Origin: Pollutimonas sp036675275
GTDB taxonomy: Bacteria; Pseudomonadota; Gammaproteobacteria; Burkholderiales; Burkholderiaceae_B
Length of the DNA: 64,000 bases
Direction: 5' to 3'
Assembly (NCBI GenBank): GCA_036675275.1
Contig: JAKFFG010000008.1
Span: 248,001-312,000 of the forward strand
Shown: positions 24,955-33,347 of the stretch, piece by piece
Layout of the letters: every line of letters begins with the position of its first letter
Numbering within the stretch: the stretch's first letter is position 1
The notes under the pieces: generated by a model
Told to the model about the DNA's origin: nothing
The model's database searches: none
What the model saw: only the letters and a program-made list of their open reading frames with translations
Made by a program: the position numbers and the translations under genes

Positions 24955-26367
24955 ATGAGCAACCTGAATCTGAAGCTTGACCGTGCATCCCGAATTTCAT
25001 TGGCCGAGCAGATTCGGCTGGGTATCGCGGGTGCAATAGAGGGTGGGGTACTCGTTCCTGGCGCCAGGCTGCCATCGTGGGTGGACATGGCTGCACAGCT
25101 GGGCGTGGCGCGCGGCACGGTCAAGACCGCGTATGAGCGGCTAAGCGATGCGCAGATGGTGGTCTCGTCGCGCGCCGGCGGAACCAGGGTCGCCGGCCAT
25201 ACTGCCGTCGCGCATTCCATCACGGAACATAAGCGCTCCATCGATACGGATCTGCAGTCCGCCTTGTATCAGCATTTCCTGCCCGGCCCTGCAGTCTTTC
25301 AAATGGGCGTGCCGGCATCGGATTGTTTTCCGGCCACGTTGTTCGCGCGGCTGCGATCGCGTGCGGCACGTGAAGAAGTCGAAGCGCCGGCGACCTATCC
25401 CGACCCGCGAGGCGAATATGGACTTCGACGCGAGATCGCGGCGCATCTGGCCTTGTCCCGCGGCATTGAATGCCAGCCCTCGCAGATCTTCATTTCTGCG
25501 GGTTTCTCAGGCGCGCTCGGCATTGCGCTGCGGGTAATACAGGCCGAGGGTCGAAAGGCCTGGGTAGAGAACCCGGGTTTCCTGCTCAGCCGCAGGGCGT
25601 TGGAGATTGCGCAGCTTACGACGGTACCCGTTCCGGTTGACGGAGAAGGCCTGGATGTCAGCTACGGCGAAGCACACGCACCCGATGCGGCCCTGGCTTT
25701 GGTAACCGCGGGGCAGCAGGCGCCCTTAGGACCAACATTGTCGCTCGCCCGCCGCGTGCAACTCCTTGAGTGGGCGGCACGTGTGAATGCCTGGATCATC
25801 GAAGACGACTACTTGGGTGAACTCCAGTTGAGACGCCGCGCGGCTCCCGCATTGGCATCGCTGGATCGGGCTGGGCGGGTGATTCATATCGGGTCTTTCA
25901 GCAAGACAATCAGTCCGGCGCTGCGGCTGGGATTCGCCGTCGTACCGGGCACCCTGGTATCCCGATTCGAGGAAGTCGTGGCCTGTTTTGCTTCCGCGCC
26001 CGGGCTCGCAGTGCAAATGGCAACCGCGGAATTCATGCGGGAAGGGTACTATATGCGGCATCTGCGTCGCATGAAGCGCATCTATGCCGCCCGAAGCAAC
26101 GCACTTCTGGCCGCCCTGGAAGCCAGGGGGTTCGAGGCCTATCCAGCCGGACTTGCCGCGGTGGTCAGGCTGCCTGATGGCGCCGACGACACGGCGATCG
26201 CTCGGGAAGCCTATGCCTACGGGCTTGCGCCCGCAGCTCTATCGGGAATGTATTGCTCGCCGTCCACGCAGCGATCAGGACTGCTTTTGGGTGTGGCCAC
26301 AGCGATAGAACGGCAGCTTCCGAATGCATGCGACCGCTTGCGCCATTTGGTGCGGGAGTTTTCTTAG
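24955..26367 (+). CDS. MocR/PdxR-type GntR regulator with aminotransferase domain
   Basis: Regulator of 470 residues joining a GntR winged helix (about residues 8-78, LPSWVDMAAQLGVARGTVKTA) to a fold-type I aminotransferase-like domain (about 110-465). The latter keeps a PLP-type lysine motif, GSFSKTISPALRLGF. MocR proteins usually sense PLP or an amino-compound adduct. It is divergent from the cupin / AhpD / oxidoreductase group, which it probably controls. The usual S/THQFPLG-like segment reads TAGQQAPLG here, a variation that may alter ligand choice. Confidence 0.92.
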   Translation: MSNLNLKLDRASRISLAEQIRLGIAGAIEGGVLVPGARLPSWVDMAAQLGVARGTVKTAYERLSDAQMVVSSRAGGTRVAGHTAVAHSITEHKRSIDTDLQSALYQHFLPGPAVFQMGVPASDCFPATLFARLRSRAAREEVEAPATYPDPRGEYGLRREIAAHLALSRGIECQPSQIFISAGFSGALGIALRVIQAEGRKAWVENPGFLLSRRALEIAQLTTVPVPVDGEGLDVSYGEAHAPDAALALVTAGQQAPLGPTLSLARRVQLLEWAARVNAWIIEDDYLGELQLRRRAAPALASLDRAGRVIHIGSFSKTISPALRLGFAVVPGTLVSRFEEVVACFASAPGLAVQMATAEFMREGYYMRHLRRMKRIYAARSNALLAALEARGFEAYPAGLAAVVRLPDGADDTAIAREAYAYGLAPAALSGMYCSPSTQRSGLLLGVATAIERQLPNACDRLRHLVREFS

Positions 26368-26413
26368 TGTTTATTCGTGCCATTAGGCCAGTGCATTAAT
26401 GTCCCAAGATCGG

Positions 26414-26713
26414 CTATACGTGCTCGTGTTCCAGAGGCTGAATTTTGGCAAGCACATCGGCCAAGGCATCTTTGGCGTACGCTTGATCGTAGCTTAACTG
26501 TAGGCCAGTCCAGAATTCGTCGGAGGTGCCGAAGTAACGCGATAAACGCAGCCCGGTGTCCACAGTCACGGCACGTTTACCAGCCACAATCTCGCCGATG
26601 CGCCTTTGTGGCACGCCGATCTCTTTAGCCAGCCGGTATTGGCTAATGTTCATTGGCTTCAGGAACTCTTCCATCAGGATTTCGCCAGGGGTGGGGTAGG
26701 GTACGGTGCGCAT
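26414..26713 (-). CDS. higA: HigA-type antitoxin (HTH XRE)
   Basis: Antitoxin of 99 residues with a Cro/C1-type HTH (MNISQYRLAKEIGVPQRRIG). The HigA family frame is complete: PTPGEILMEEFLKPM at the start, GKRAVTVDTGLRLSRYFGT, and the FWTGLQLSYD ending. ATG at 26713 is preferred; the longer open frame overlaps the toxin. It lies 11 bp after the HigB toxin on the same strand, the toxin-first order typical of higBA. It would neutralise the toxin and repress the operon. Confidence 0.93.
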   Translation of the reverse strand: MRTVPYPTPGEILMEEFLKPMNISQYRLAKEIGVPQRRIGEIVAGKRAVTVDTGLRLSRYFGTSDEFWTGLQLSYDQAYAKDALADVLAKIQPLEHEHV

Positions 26714-26723
26714 AGTCGCCTCT

Positions 26724-27002
26724 TTAGTGGTAGTCCACGATTTCGACGCGCTCGGCGTCATGGCCGGTCCAGACAAAGCAAACGCGCCATTGATCGTTGA
26801 TGCGAATGCTGTATTGTCCTTTTCTGTTGCCTTTCAGCTGCTCAAGCCGATTATTCGGCGGGATCCGTAGATCTTCGATCCGGGCGGCCCGCTCCAGCAT
26901 GGCCAACTTGCGCATCGCTACCGTTTCAATATTGACGTAACGGGCAATTCGAGTGCCTTGGAACATGGCTTCAGTGTCTCGGCAAGCAAAGGACTTGATC
27001 AT
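26724..27002 (-). CDS. higB: HigB/RelE-family mRNA interferase toxin
   Basis: Toxin of 92 residues of the RelE/HigB fold, cleaving mRNA on the ribosome. Family features are MIKSFACRDTEAMFQGT, LRIPPNNRLEQLKGNRKGQYSIRI (split by residues of the family core) and NDQWRVCFVWTGHDAERVEIVDYH at the end. It is the first gene of the pair and is transcribed from a promoter holding a perfect inverted repeat at 27011-27027. Confidence 0.93.
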   Translation of the reverse strand: MIKSFACRDTEAMFQGTRIARYVNIETVAMRKLAMLERAARIEDLRIPPNNRLEQLKGNRKGQYSIRINDQWRVCFVWTGHDAERVEIVDYH

Positions 27003-27010
27003 GCCGAATG

Positions 27011-27027
27011 CTAACGCAGTTCGTTAG
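27011..27027. promoter_or_regulatory. Candidate HigA operator
   Basis: CTAACG-CAGTT-CGTTAG, a perfect 6-bp inverted repeat, starts 9 bp upstream of the higB start codon. Its site and size fit an antitoxin-bound operator for autorepression. Confidence 0.65.
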
Positions 27028-27294
27028 TAACGTAAAGAGATAGTGTTTTCAGCTGAAGAAAGGTGGATTGGAAGTTATCCGGACTTTCCAGCTAACTGGT
27101 CTTCGCTCTTATTTTGTTATTGTTGGCGAACTAGCCAAAAAGATTGGAGGTTTGCCGCAGGTTTCGGTTCCAACCGGAACCGAGTGACGGCGCCGTTGAG
27201 TATCTACGGAAAAGCTGTATTGCTTCTGCTGAATGTAGTTATGCTTGAGGTTGTTCATTGATCAAATGTCAGTTGCCATTCTGGCTCGTTGGGC

Positions 27295-27939
27295 ATGGAC
27301 ATCGTCAACACCTGGAACCTTTTCATGCTTGCCACTTTAACGCCTTACTTCCCTGCCTGGACCCACGCATGGCTGGGCTCGCTTGTTCTGCTCAGCCAGG
27401 TGTTGATTATTGTGATCGGCGCCTGGTTATTGCAAAGCGGTTTGCGACGCCTCTTGCGGCGCGTAAGCGCCCACTACGACCTGCCTGCGCATTTGTTGAG
27501 GCCCACCGCGTCCGTCGTGCGCTGGATCATCATGACGACGGCCGTGCTGCTGGTGCTTGGCAGGCTGGGTGTCTCGGGAACGGTGCTGTGGACGGCGTTC
27601 ACGGGTTTTGCAGCGGTAGGCGCCGTGGCATTCTTCGCCGCCTGGAGCGTGCTTTCCAACATCTTCTGCGCCTTTTTGATCTTCACCGCGCGCCCATTTC
27701 GCCTGGGCGATTACGTGGAGATTCTCGATACCGCCGAAAAGCCGGGGGCCAAGGGCGAAGTGGTGGATATCAGCCTGCTGTACGTCACCTTGCGGGACAG
27801 CTCCGAAGAGCACCCAGGTGCGCTTTTGCAGATACCTAATGCGCTGGTGTTCCAGCGGATTGTGCGACGCTGGAAAGGCGGACCGCCACGCCAACCAACT
27901 GGCGGCCGTGCATCGATTTTGTCTGAAGTTGGCGACTGA
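27295..27939 (+). CDS. Small MscS-family mechanosensitive channel
   Basis: Inner-membrane channel of about 214 residues with three predicted helices and a beta domain. The pore-helix region GFAAVGAVAFFAAWSVLSNIF and the following FTARPFRLGDYVEI are typical of MscS. The usual C-terminal alpha-beta domain is short. ATG 27295 is chosen (TTG at 27289 is in frame) though no strong ribosome site is seen. The 286 bp upstream hold no gene. It lies between two toxin-antitoxin modules and just before a phytase/esterase-like gene. Probable role: release of solutes on osmotic downshock. Confidence 0.85.
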   Translation: MDIVNTWNLFMLATLTPYFPAWTHAWLGSLVLLSQVLIIVIGAWLLQSGLRRLLRRVSAHYDLPAHLLRPTASVVRWIIMTTAVLLVLGRLGVSGTVLWTAFTGFAAVGAVAFFAAWSVLSNIFCAFLIFTARPFRLGDYVEILDTAEKPGAKGEVVDISLLYVTLRDSSEEHPGALLQIPNALVFQRIVRRWKGGPPRQPTGGRASILSEVGD

Positions 27940-27943
27940 CCGT

Positions 27944-29089
27944 TTGATTGATGCATGGCATTCCCGTGCCGTTCTTGCTGTCGTCGTCTTGATGGTGGCG
28001 CTGGTATTATCTCCGGCCATCAGTGCACATCAGAATCTATCCGTGCAAGCGTTGCGCTTTATTGGCGAACAACAGATCCCGCATAAACACTTATTTCAGC
28101 AAACCGCCGTGGGCGGGCTATCCGGACTCGACTACGATGCGGCCACAGATAGCTGGATTCTGGCCAGCGATGACAGCTCGTATTTTGACGCGGCGCGCTT
28201 TTACACGGCCAAGCTTGTTTACGACGCACACTCGTTTACTGCGGTGTCGTTGACCGGCGTGACACCTTTCAGGCAGCGCAATGGCAAACGTTATTCGCGC
28301 CGCTGGATGCCCGGTGAAATTGCGGATGTCGAAGCGATCCGGTTTGACCCTGCTGACGGAAGCATCTGGTACACCAGTGAAGGCGATCGCATAAGGAAAC
28401 TGAATCCGTTTATTCGGCATGCGTCGCGATCTGGGCAATTCATCGAGGATCTGACAGCGCCTTCGTTGTTCAACATGCGGCGTAATCAGAAGACGGGGCC
28501 GCGCTCCAATTTGTCGTTTGAAGGGCTCACATTTGCGCGGGACGGGCAATCGCTGTGGGTGGTGATGGAGGCGCCTCTTTGGCAGGACGGCGATGTACCG
28601 ACGCCCTTGGCGGGTGCCATGGCGCGTCTTACCCAATATAGCCGTGACGGCAGGGCGCTTCGACAAGTGGCGTATCCCATCGATGCCATACCCGTGGCGC
28701 CTGCCACGGGAAGATTTGCGGATAACGGCGTCACAGAAATGCTGGCGGTCGATCATGAACGGTTCCTGGTCGTGGAACGCTCGGCAGCGCAAAACGAGGC
28801 AGGACAGTACCGCAACTTTATTCGTATCTATGAAGTAGGTACGTCGGGCGCCACGGATGTTAGCGGTGTTGTGTCGTTGAAAAATGTTGATTTTCAACCG
28901 GTGGCCAAGCGTCTGGTGCTCGACCTGACGACGCTTGGTTTGCCCAAGCTGAACAATATCGAAGGCATGGCGTGGGGGCCCAGGCTTGCCAATGGGCATG
29001 GCAGCCTGGTGCTGGTGTCGGATGATAATTTCAACGCCAGCCAGGTTACACAGTTGCTGGCATTCGAGGTGATTCTGGAGAATCCGTGA
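27944..29089 (+). CDS. Exported phytase/esterase-like beta-propeller protein
   Basis: Protein of about 381 residues from the esterase-like activity of phytase family. A hydrophobic signal segment (AVLAVVVLMVALVLSPAISA) is followed by a propeller with GGLSGLDYDAATDSWILASDD, EIADVEAIRFDP and, near the end, LPKLNNIEGMAWGPRL, all typical of the family. The start is uncertain: no ATG precedes the signal, so TTG at 27944 (directly after the channel stop) or 27929 is likely. The open frame upstream overlaps the channel gene and is rejected. Substrate unknown; probably periplasmic. Confidence 0.82.
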   Translation: MIDAWHSRAVLAVVVLMVALVLSPAISAHQNLSVQALRFIGEQQIPHKHLFQQTAVGGLSGLDYDAATDSWILASDDSSYFDAARFYTAKLVYDAHSFTAVSLTGVTPFRQRNGKRYSRRWMPGEIADVEAIRFDPADGSIWYTSEGDRIRKLNPFIRHASRSGQFIEDLTAPSLFNMRRNQKTGPRSNLSFEGLTFARDGQSLWVVMEAPLWQDGDVPTPLAGAMARLTQYSRDGRALRQVAYPIDAIPVAPATGRFADNGVTEMLAVDHERFLVVERSAAQNEAGQYRNFIRIYEVGTSGATDVSGVVSLKNVDFQPVAKRLVLDLTTLGLPKLNNIEGMAWGPRLANGHGSLVLVSDDNFNASQVTQLLAFEVILENP

Positions 29090-29130
29090 TGCTAACCGAC
29101 CCATGACGTACTTGTGTAGCACGCGGGCAA

Positions 29131-29580
29131 TCAGAATGCTCTACTACGTTCGATGAAGGCATCTGCGCCGACGTGGAAGCGCTCGACCAAGGCTGCAATC
29201 TGACGGGTGTTGAGCATTCGGCGGCCCGCCAGGATCTCCGACATCACGCTCTGGCTACCCACCTCGGGAAGATCGGATTGGTTCAGTCCGTGTTGATCCA
29301 TTAGGAAGCGCAGCACATCGCGGGGAGATGAGGCCGGGATGGCATGGTGGCCGGCTTCATACTCATGCACTGCCGCCGTCAGAAGGTCCAACAAGTCAGC
29401 CAGGGGCTGTGTAGCATCCTCGCGCGCAGGGGTGTCGCGGGTTTCGTCCAGAATCGCTTCAATCAGCGCCAAGGCGCGGTCGTAATCCGCCTCATTGCGG
29501 ATCGCGCCCACGCCAGCGACGGCGCGAAACTCGCCATAGCTGCGGGCGACCTCGGTCAGGTCGGGGATCACGGCTTCCAT
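29131..29580 (-). CDS. HigA-like antitoxin of second TA module
   Basis: Antitoxin of 149 residues. A helical N-terminal half (YDRALALIEAILDE) leads to a C-terminal HTH (LNQSDLPEVGSQSVMSEILAG) of the COG5499 HigA type. ATG 29580 has AAGGAG upstream and overlaps the toxin stop by 13 bp. The upstream open frame lies inside the toxin and is not used. It binds and counters the toxin encoded just before it. Confidence 0.9.
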   Translation of the reverse strand: MEAVIPDLTEVARSYGEFRAVAGVGAIRNEADYDRALALIEAILDETRDTPAREDATQPLADLLDLLTAAVHEYEAGHHAIPASSPRDVLRFLMDQHGLNQSDLPEVGSQSVMSEILAGRRMLNTRQIAALVERFHVGADAFIERSRAF

Positions 29581-29855
29581 GAGTCGTACTCCTTGTGCGT
29601 AAAAACGTGCTTGATAAAGATAGTCTGAGAACGGAACACTACATCGGCAATGATTCGATATTTGTTGCCGCCTACGTCGAAGACTACATAGCCACTCACC
29701 CAATCCACGGTGTTGAACACTCTTTTAAGCGCCCGGAAATCTGCTGCCTGGGCGTGTTCCAGCGTGGTGTGCCAATGAAGCAATGCCCCGGTGGATTCCG
29801 GGTGGCTTGTCCAAAACTCGCGCAATGACCGCTTGGAGATGATGTGCATGTCCAA
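29568..29855 (-). CDS. HigB-type RNase toxin of second TA module
   Basis: Toxin of 95 residues with the PF09907-type HigB pattern: MHIISKRSLREFWTSHPES, the central VFDVGGNKYRIIADV and ending FTHKEYDSW. Such toxins degrade RNA. It overlaps the antitoxin start, ensuring coupled translation. It differs from the RelE-type HigB at 26.7 kb, so the two modules are not duplicates. Start MDMHI at 29855; Met3 is possible. Confidence 0.92.
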   Translation of the reverse strand: MDMHIISKRSLREFWTSHPESTGALLHWHTTLEHAQAADFRALKRVFNTVDWVSGYVVFDVGGNKYRIIADVVFRSQTIFIKHVFTHKEYDSWKP

Positions 29856-29857
29856 TT

Positions 29858-29885
29858 ATCGCAATAACAAATAAAAATCGCAATA
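29858..29885. promoter_or_regulatory. Direct repeats upstream of second TA module
   Basis: ATCGCAATA occurs at 29858-29866 and 29877-29885, 19 bp apart, directly before the toxin start. The first copy lies within TTAT-CGCA-ATAA, an imperfect palindrome. They are candidate antitoxin binding sites. Confidence 0.5.
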
Positions 29886-30002
29886 GCCGATGTCATCGAC
29901 AAGCAATTCAGAAGCATAAGGCCGGTCGCCAGGATTCTAGAAATTCTGCATGAAAAGTTGCCTATGCTGACGCGCGCGCGGACGGTCGGCGCAGCGGTTC
30001 AG

Positions 30003-30926
30003 TCAACTCTTGAGGCTGGTAACAGGCACGTGCAGCGCCATCAGCTCGGCGACCCAATCCATGAACACACGCAGTTTCGTGCTGACGTGCCGGTTCGGGG
30101 GAAAAGCAAGATAGATCGGCATGGGTTCCAACACCCAGTCCTGGAACAGGTGGATCAAATCACCACGTTCGACGTGTGCTTTGGCCATATAGCTCGGCAT
30201 CCAAAGTACGCCCATTCCGGCGAGGCCTGCCGCAAGATAGGCATTGCCGTCATCGACGGCTAGGGCGTAGCGGCCCTGTACGGTTACGCTGTCTCCGTTG
30301 CGATGCATGGTGCGCGCAAGAACACGTCGGGTGCGCGACCACAGAAAACCAACGATACGGTGATGGGAGTCTTCCAGTTCTTGTGGACGAGTGGGTAGGC
30401 CCGCCTGTGCCAGGTAAGCAGGCGCCGCATAAACGCCCATCTGCAGGCTGCCCACATGCCGCGCCACCAGCGACAGGTCGTTGAGCTCGCCGCCACGTAT
30501 CACGCAGTCCACATTTTCATCTATCAAATCCACTACCCGGTCGCTGACACCCAGGTGTAGTTCGATATTGGGATATTTTGCATGGAACGCAGGCAGGGCT
30601 GGCACAAGAATCTTGCTGGCAAACGGGCTGGGCACGTCCACCCGCAGTGTGCCCCGTGCAACTGCCGAGGCACTGGACAGACTGGTTTCCGCATCGTCCA
30701 TGTCCCCCAGCAACCGCAGCACTCTCTCATAATAGGCGGCGCCGTCGGCGGTGACATTCACCTTGCGCGTGGTGCGATTGAGTAATCTGACACGCAAGCG
30801 CGCCTCCAGTTGCTGCACGAGCTGTGTCACGCTGGTCCTGCTCATGTGGAGCGTATCGGCTGCCTTGGTAAAGCTGCCGGTTTCCACCACACGGGCGAAT
30901 GCCTGCATCGCATCGAAACGATCCAT
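30003..30926 (-). CDS. LysR-family regulator
   Basis: LysR regulator of 307 residues: HTH (about residues 1-60, ETGSFTKAADTLHMSRTSV) and effector domain (about 90-300). Wording such as DVPSPFASKILVPALPAFHAKYPNIEL places it with the CrgA/DmlR-type branch. It is divergent from a RidA-family gene with 144 bp between, and may regulate it. The effector is unknown. Confidence 0.9.
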   Translation of the reverse strand: MDRFDAMQAFARVVETGSFTKAADTLHMSRTSVTQLVQQLEARLRVRLLNRTTRKVNVTADGAAYYERVLRLLGDMDDAETSLSSASAVARGTLRVDVPSPFASKILVPALPAFHAKYPNIELHLGVSDRVVDLIDENVDCVIRGGELNDLSLVARHVGSLQMGVYAAPAYLAQAGLPTRPQELEDSHHRIVGFLWSRTRRVLARTMHRNGDSVTVQGRYALAVDDGNAYLAAGLAGMGVLWMPSYMAKAHVERGDLIHLFQDWVLEPMPIYLAFPPNRHVSTKLRVFMDWVAELMALHVPVTSLKS

Positions 30927-31070
30927 CTTTACTCCAGTCTGTTTTATTGTTTGGGTTTTGCAAACAATGTTGAGTGCGATTGCTAGTTTATCGTCGAAGT
31001 GTGGTTCGTTAAAGTTTGCTTCATGACTAACACCGGTCGATGTCGACCGATAGCTGATGGAGATACTTCA

Positions 31071-31478
31071 ATGACAACACGTGACGCCATTTTTCCCGCC
31101 GGTCGGCATGACCTCTACATGCTGCATACCTATTCCGCAGCGATCAGATCAGGTGATCTTCTGTTTGTATCTGGCCAGGTCGGCAGTCGCAGCGATGGCT
31201 CGCCCGAACCCGACTTTGAGGCTCAGGTCCGTCTGGCATTTACCAATCTCGAGGCAACCCTGCAAGCGGGTGGATGCGGGCTTGACGATATTGTCGACGT
31301 GACCACCTTTCATACGGACCCCGAAAATCAGTTTGGCACGATCATGACCGTTAAAAACGAAATCTTCCCGGAAGCGCCGTATCCGAATTGGACCGCGATC
31401 GGCGTCAACTGGCTCGCAGGGTTCGACTTCGAGATCAAAGTCATCGCGAAGTTGCCTGCGGCAGCAGAGCGCGGGTAG
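31071..31478 (+). CDS. RidA/YjgF-family protein
   Basis: Small trimeric-type deaminase-like protein of 135 residues; RidA proteins hydrolyse reactive enamine/imine intermediates. Family features are SAAIRSGDLLFVSGQVG, NLEATLQAGGCGLDDIVDVT and the end motif where arginine normally binds ligand. That segment here reads YPNWTAIGVNWLAGFDFEIKV, so the usual Arg (RSTV-like) is absent and its chemistry may differ. ATG 31071 follows GGAG. A 24-codon upstream extension is not supported. Confidence 0.88.
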   Translation: MTTRDAIFPAGRHDLYMLHTYSAAIRSGDLLFVSGQVGSRSDGSPEPDFEAQVRLAFTNLEATLQAGGCGLDDIVDVTTFHTDPENQFGTIMTVKNEIFPEAPYPNWTAIGVNWLAGFDFEIKVIAKLPAAAERG

Positions 31479-31544
31479 GCCGGTTCGTGATTGAAGCGCT
31501 CCTTGTGCGTGTCGGTCAGGCCGTAAAGATAGTCGATGCACCAA

Positions 31545-32441
31545 TCAGACAGGGGCCGCTTCCGCAAAATGCGCAGACTGGCCGAAACACTCGAGTAGCA
31601 GTTCGGTCAGAACCCGTACCTTCCGCGCGGGATGCTGACCTGGCGGTCGGATGATATATATGCCAGCCGGCGGCGGTGGATGGCCGGTCATGACCGGGAC
31701 AAGCGCGCCAGACGCTATGTGTTCATCGATAAGGTAATCGGGAAGCGCTGCAATACCCAGCCCGGCTACCGCGGCAACGGCAAGAGCTACTCCGCTGTCA
31801 GCCTTGAAGCGCCCCTGCGGACGAACGGTGATGATTTTGTCGCCATCCATGAGTCGCCAGGCTTCCGTTCCCTGCATGAGGGCTTGATGTGCGGCCAGAT
31901 CCTCCGGCGTTTCCGGGAACCCATGCGCCTTTATATAGTCCGGGCTCGCGACGAACTTCCCATAGAGCGGTCCGACGCGTCTTGCGATCAGGTTCGAGTC
32001 CTGAAGCGTGCCAGCCCGGATTGCACAATCGAACCCCTCGGCGATGAGATCGACGAAGCGGTCACTGTAGGAGGTGTGGATGTGGAGCTGCGGGTGGCTC
32101 CGTGCCATTCCCGCGAGCACGGAAGCGAAGTGGGTCGGACCGAACGAAAGCGGCACGGCAACTCGCAAGCGGCCGCAAAGATCACCGGCGGGCAGGATCG
32201 TTTCCTTGGCTATTTCGATCTCGGCACAGGCCCTGGCTGCATAGTCTCGGAATGTGGCCCCGGCTTCTGTGAGAGCGGCTCCGCGGGTGGATCGTGTCAG
32301 GAGCTGGATGCCAAGTTCTGCTTCAAGTCGGAAAAGCCGGCGACTGACGATTGACTTAGATACCCCGAGCCGGAGCGCAGCAGGCGAAATTCCCCCAGCA
32401 TCAGCAACTTCTACGAATGTCTGCAGTTCTTCGATGTTCAA
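31545..32441 (-). CDS. LysR-family regulator (TTG start)
   Basis: LysR regulator of 298 residues: HTH (about residues 3-60, ADAGGISPAALRLGVSKSIV) plus effector domain. No ATG fits the conserved N-terminus. TTG at 32441 has AAGGA nine bases upstream and begins MNIEELQTFVEVAD, so it is chosen over the ATG at 32501, which would add 20 poorly conserved residues. It is divergent from the YcaC-like hydrolase gene at 32589, which opens a long redox/detoxification run, and is the likely activator of that run. Confidence 0.87.
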   Translation of the reverse strand: MNIEELQTFVEVADAGGISPAALRLGVSKSIVSRRLFRLEAELGIQLLTRSTRGAALTEAGATFRDYAARACAEIEIAKETILPAGDLCGRLRVAVPLSFGPTHFASVLAGMARSHPQLHIHTSYSDRFVDLIAEGFDCAIRAGTLQDSNLIARRVGPLYGKFVASPDYIKAHGFPETPEDLAAHQALMQGTEAWRLMDGDKIITVRPQGRFKADSGVALAVAAVAGLGIAALPDYLIDEHIASGALVPVMTGHPPPPAGIYIIRPPGQHPARKVRVLTELLLECFGQSAHFAEAAPV

Positions 32442-32588
32442 TTTAGTGTTCCTTGTTTCGCGACACAGCTCATCACAGAAGGGTACTACCGTATCGAGCA
32501 TGCGAACAGCACAATACTGTTTTCGGCCAGCGTCGCCGCTGGCGCCTGTTTCCCGGAACCAATCACCCTTGCAACGACAGAGAATATT

Positions 32589-33233
32589 ATGACAAGTGAA
32601 ACGATCCGCAATCCCCAGACCGACCAACTGCTAACGCCCGAGAATTCGGCGTTCATCATTATCGACTACCAGCCGATCCAGGTCTCGTCGATTCGCTCGA
32701 TGCCGCGCGACGAGCTGGTGTTCAACATCGTGAGCACGGCTAAGGCGGCGGTGAATTACAAGCTCCCGATCGTTCACTCGACCGTCAATATCGCGACAGG
32801 TCTCAACAAGCCGCCGATCCCAGAATTACAGGAGGTGCTCGGCCACCTGCCGACCTACGACCGCACTTCGATCAACAGCTGGGAGGACACCGCGTTCAAA
32901 GAGGCCGTCAAGGCGATGGGCCGCCGGAAGCTCATTATGACCGCGCTTTGGACCGAAGCGTGCCTGACCTTTCCTGCGCTCGACGCGATCCAGGAAGGCT
33001 ATGAGGTCTATGTGCCGGTCGATGCGGTTGGCGGCACCTCGTTAGCGGCACACGATGCGGCGCTGCGCCGCATGGAACAGGCGGGTGTCAAGCTCATCAG
33101 CCGGGTACAGATGTACTGCGAACTCCAGCGCGACTGGTCACGCAAGCAGACTGTCCCAGGCTTCATGGGCGTTTTCGACAACTTCGACGGTTTCAACGTC
33201 GAAAAGGACGCCGAGGAAGCCGCCAAGAGATAA
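32589..33233 (+). CDS. Isochorismatase-family hydrolase (YcaC-like) 1
   Basis: Cysteine hydrolase of 214 residues. The catalytic Asp lies in FIIIDYQPIQ and the nucleophile Cys in TALWTEACLTFPAL, in the LWTE-x-C context of YcaC. The GGTSLAAHDAALRRMEQAGV helix follows. Its substrate is unknown. It is the first gene of a rightward run and has a paralogue 114 bp downstream. GC-rich codon use here looks higher than in the left part, but I did not compute it. Confidence 0.9.
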   Translation: MTSETIRNPQTDQLLTPENSAFIIIDYQPIQVSSIRSMPRDELVFNIVSTAKAAVNYKLPIVHSTVNIATGLNKPPIPELQEVLGHLPTYDRTSINSWEDTAFKEAVKAMGRRKLIMTALWTEACLTFPALDAIQEGYEVYVPVDAVGGTSLAAHDAALRRMEQAGVKLISRVQMYCELQRDWSRKQTVPGFMGVFDNFDGFNVEKDAEEAAKR

Positions 33234-33347
33234 GCGAACGTCTGACACCTTTTGGCAGTGCGCGAGTCGGTAACGATCTCCGCGCCGGCGCTGAGCACTG
33301 CAGGCTGAGTTGCATATCCTATTCCCCAAACACCAAGAGAGATTTCC

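Noticed and set aside
33234..33347. GCAGTGC/GCACTGC inverted repeat between the two YcaC-like genes
   Set aside because: Arms are far apart with a GC-rich spacer and no T run; it could arise by chance.
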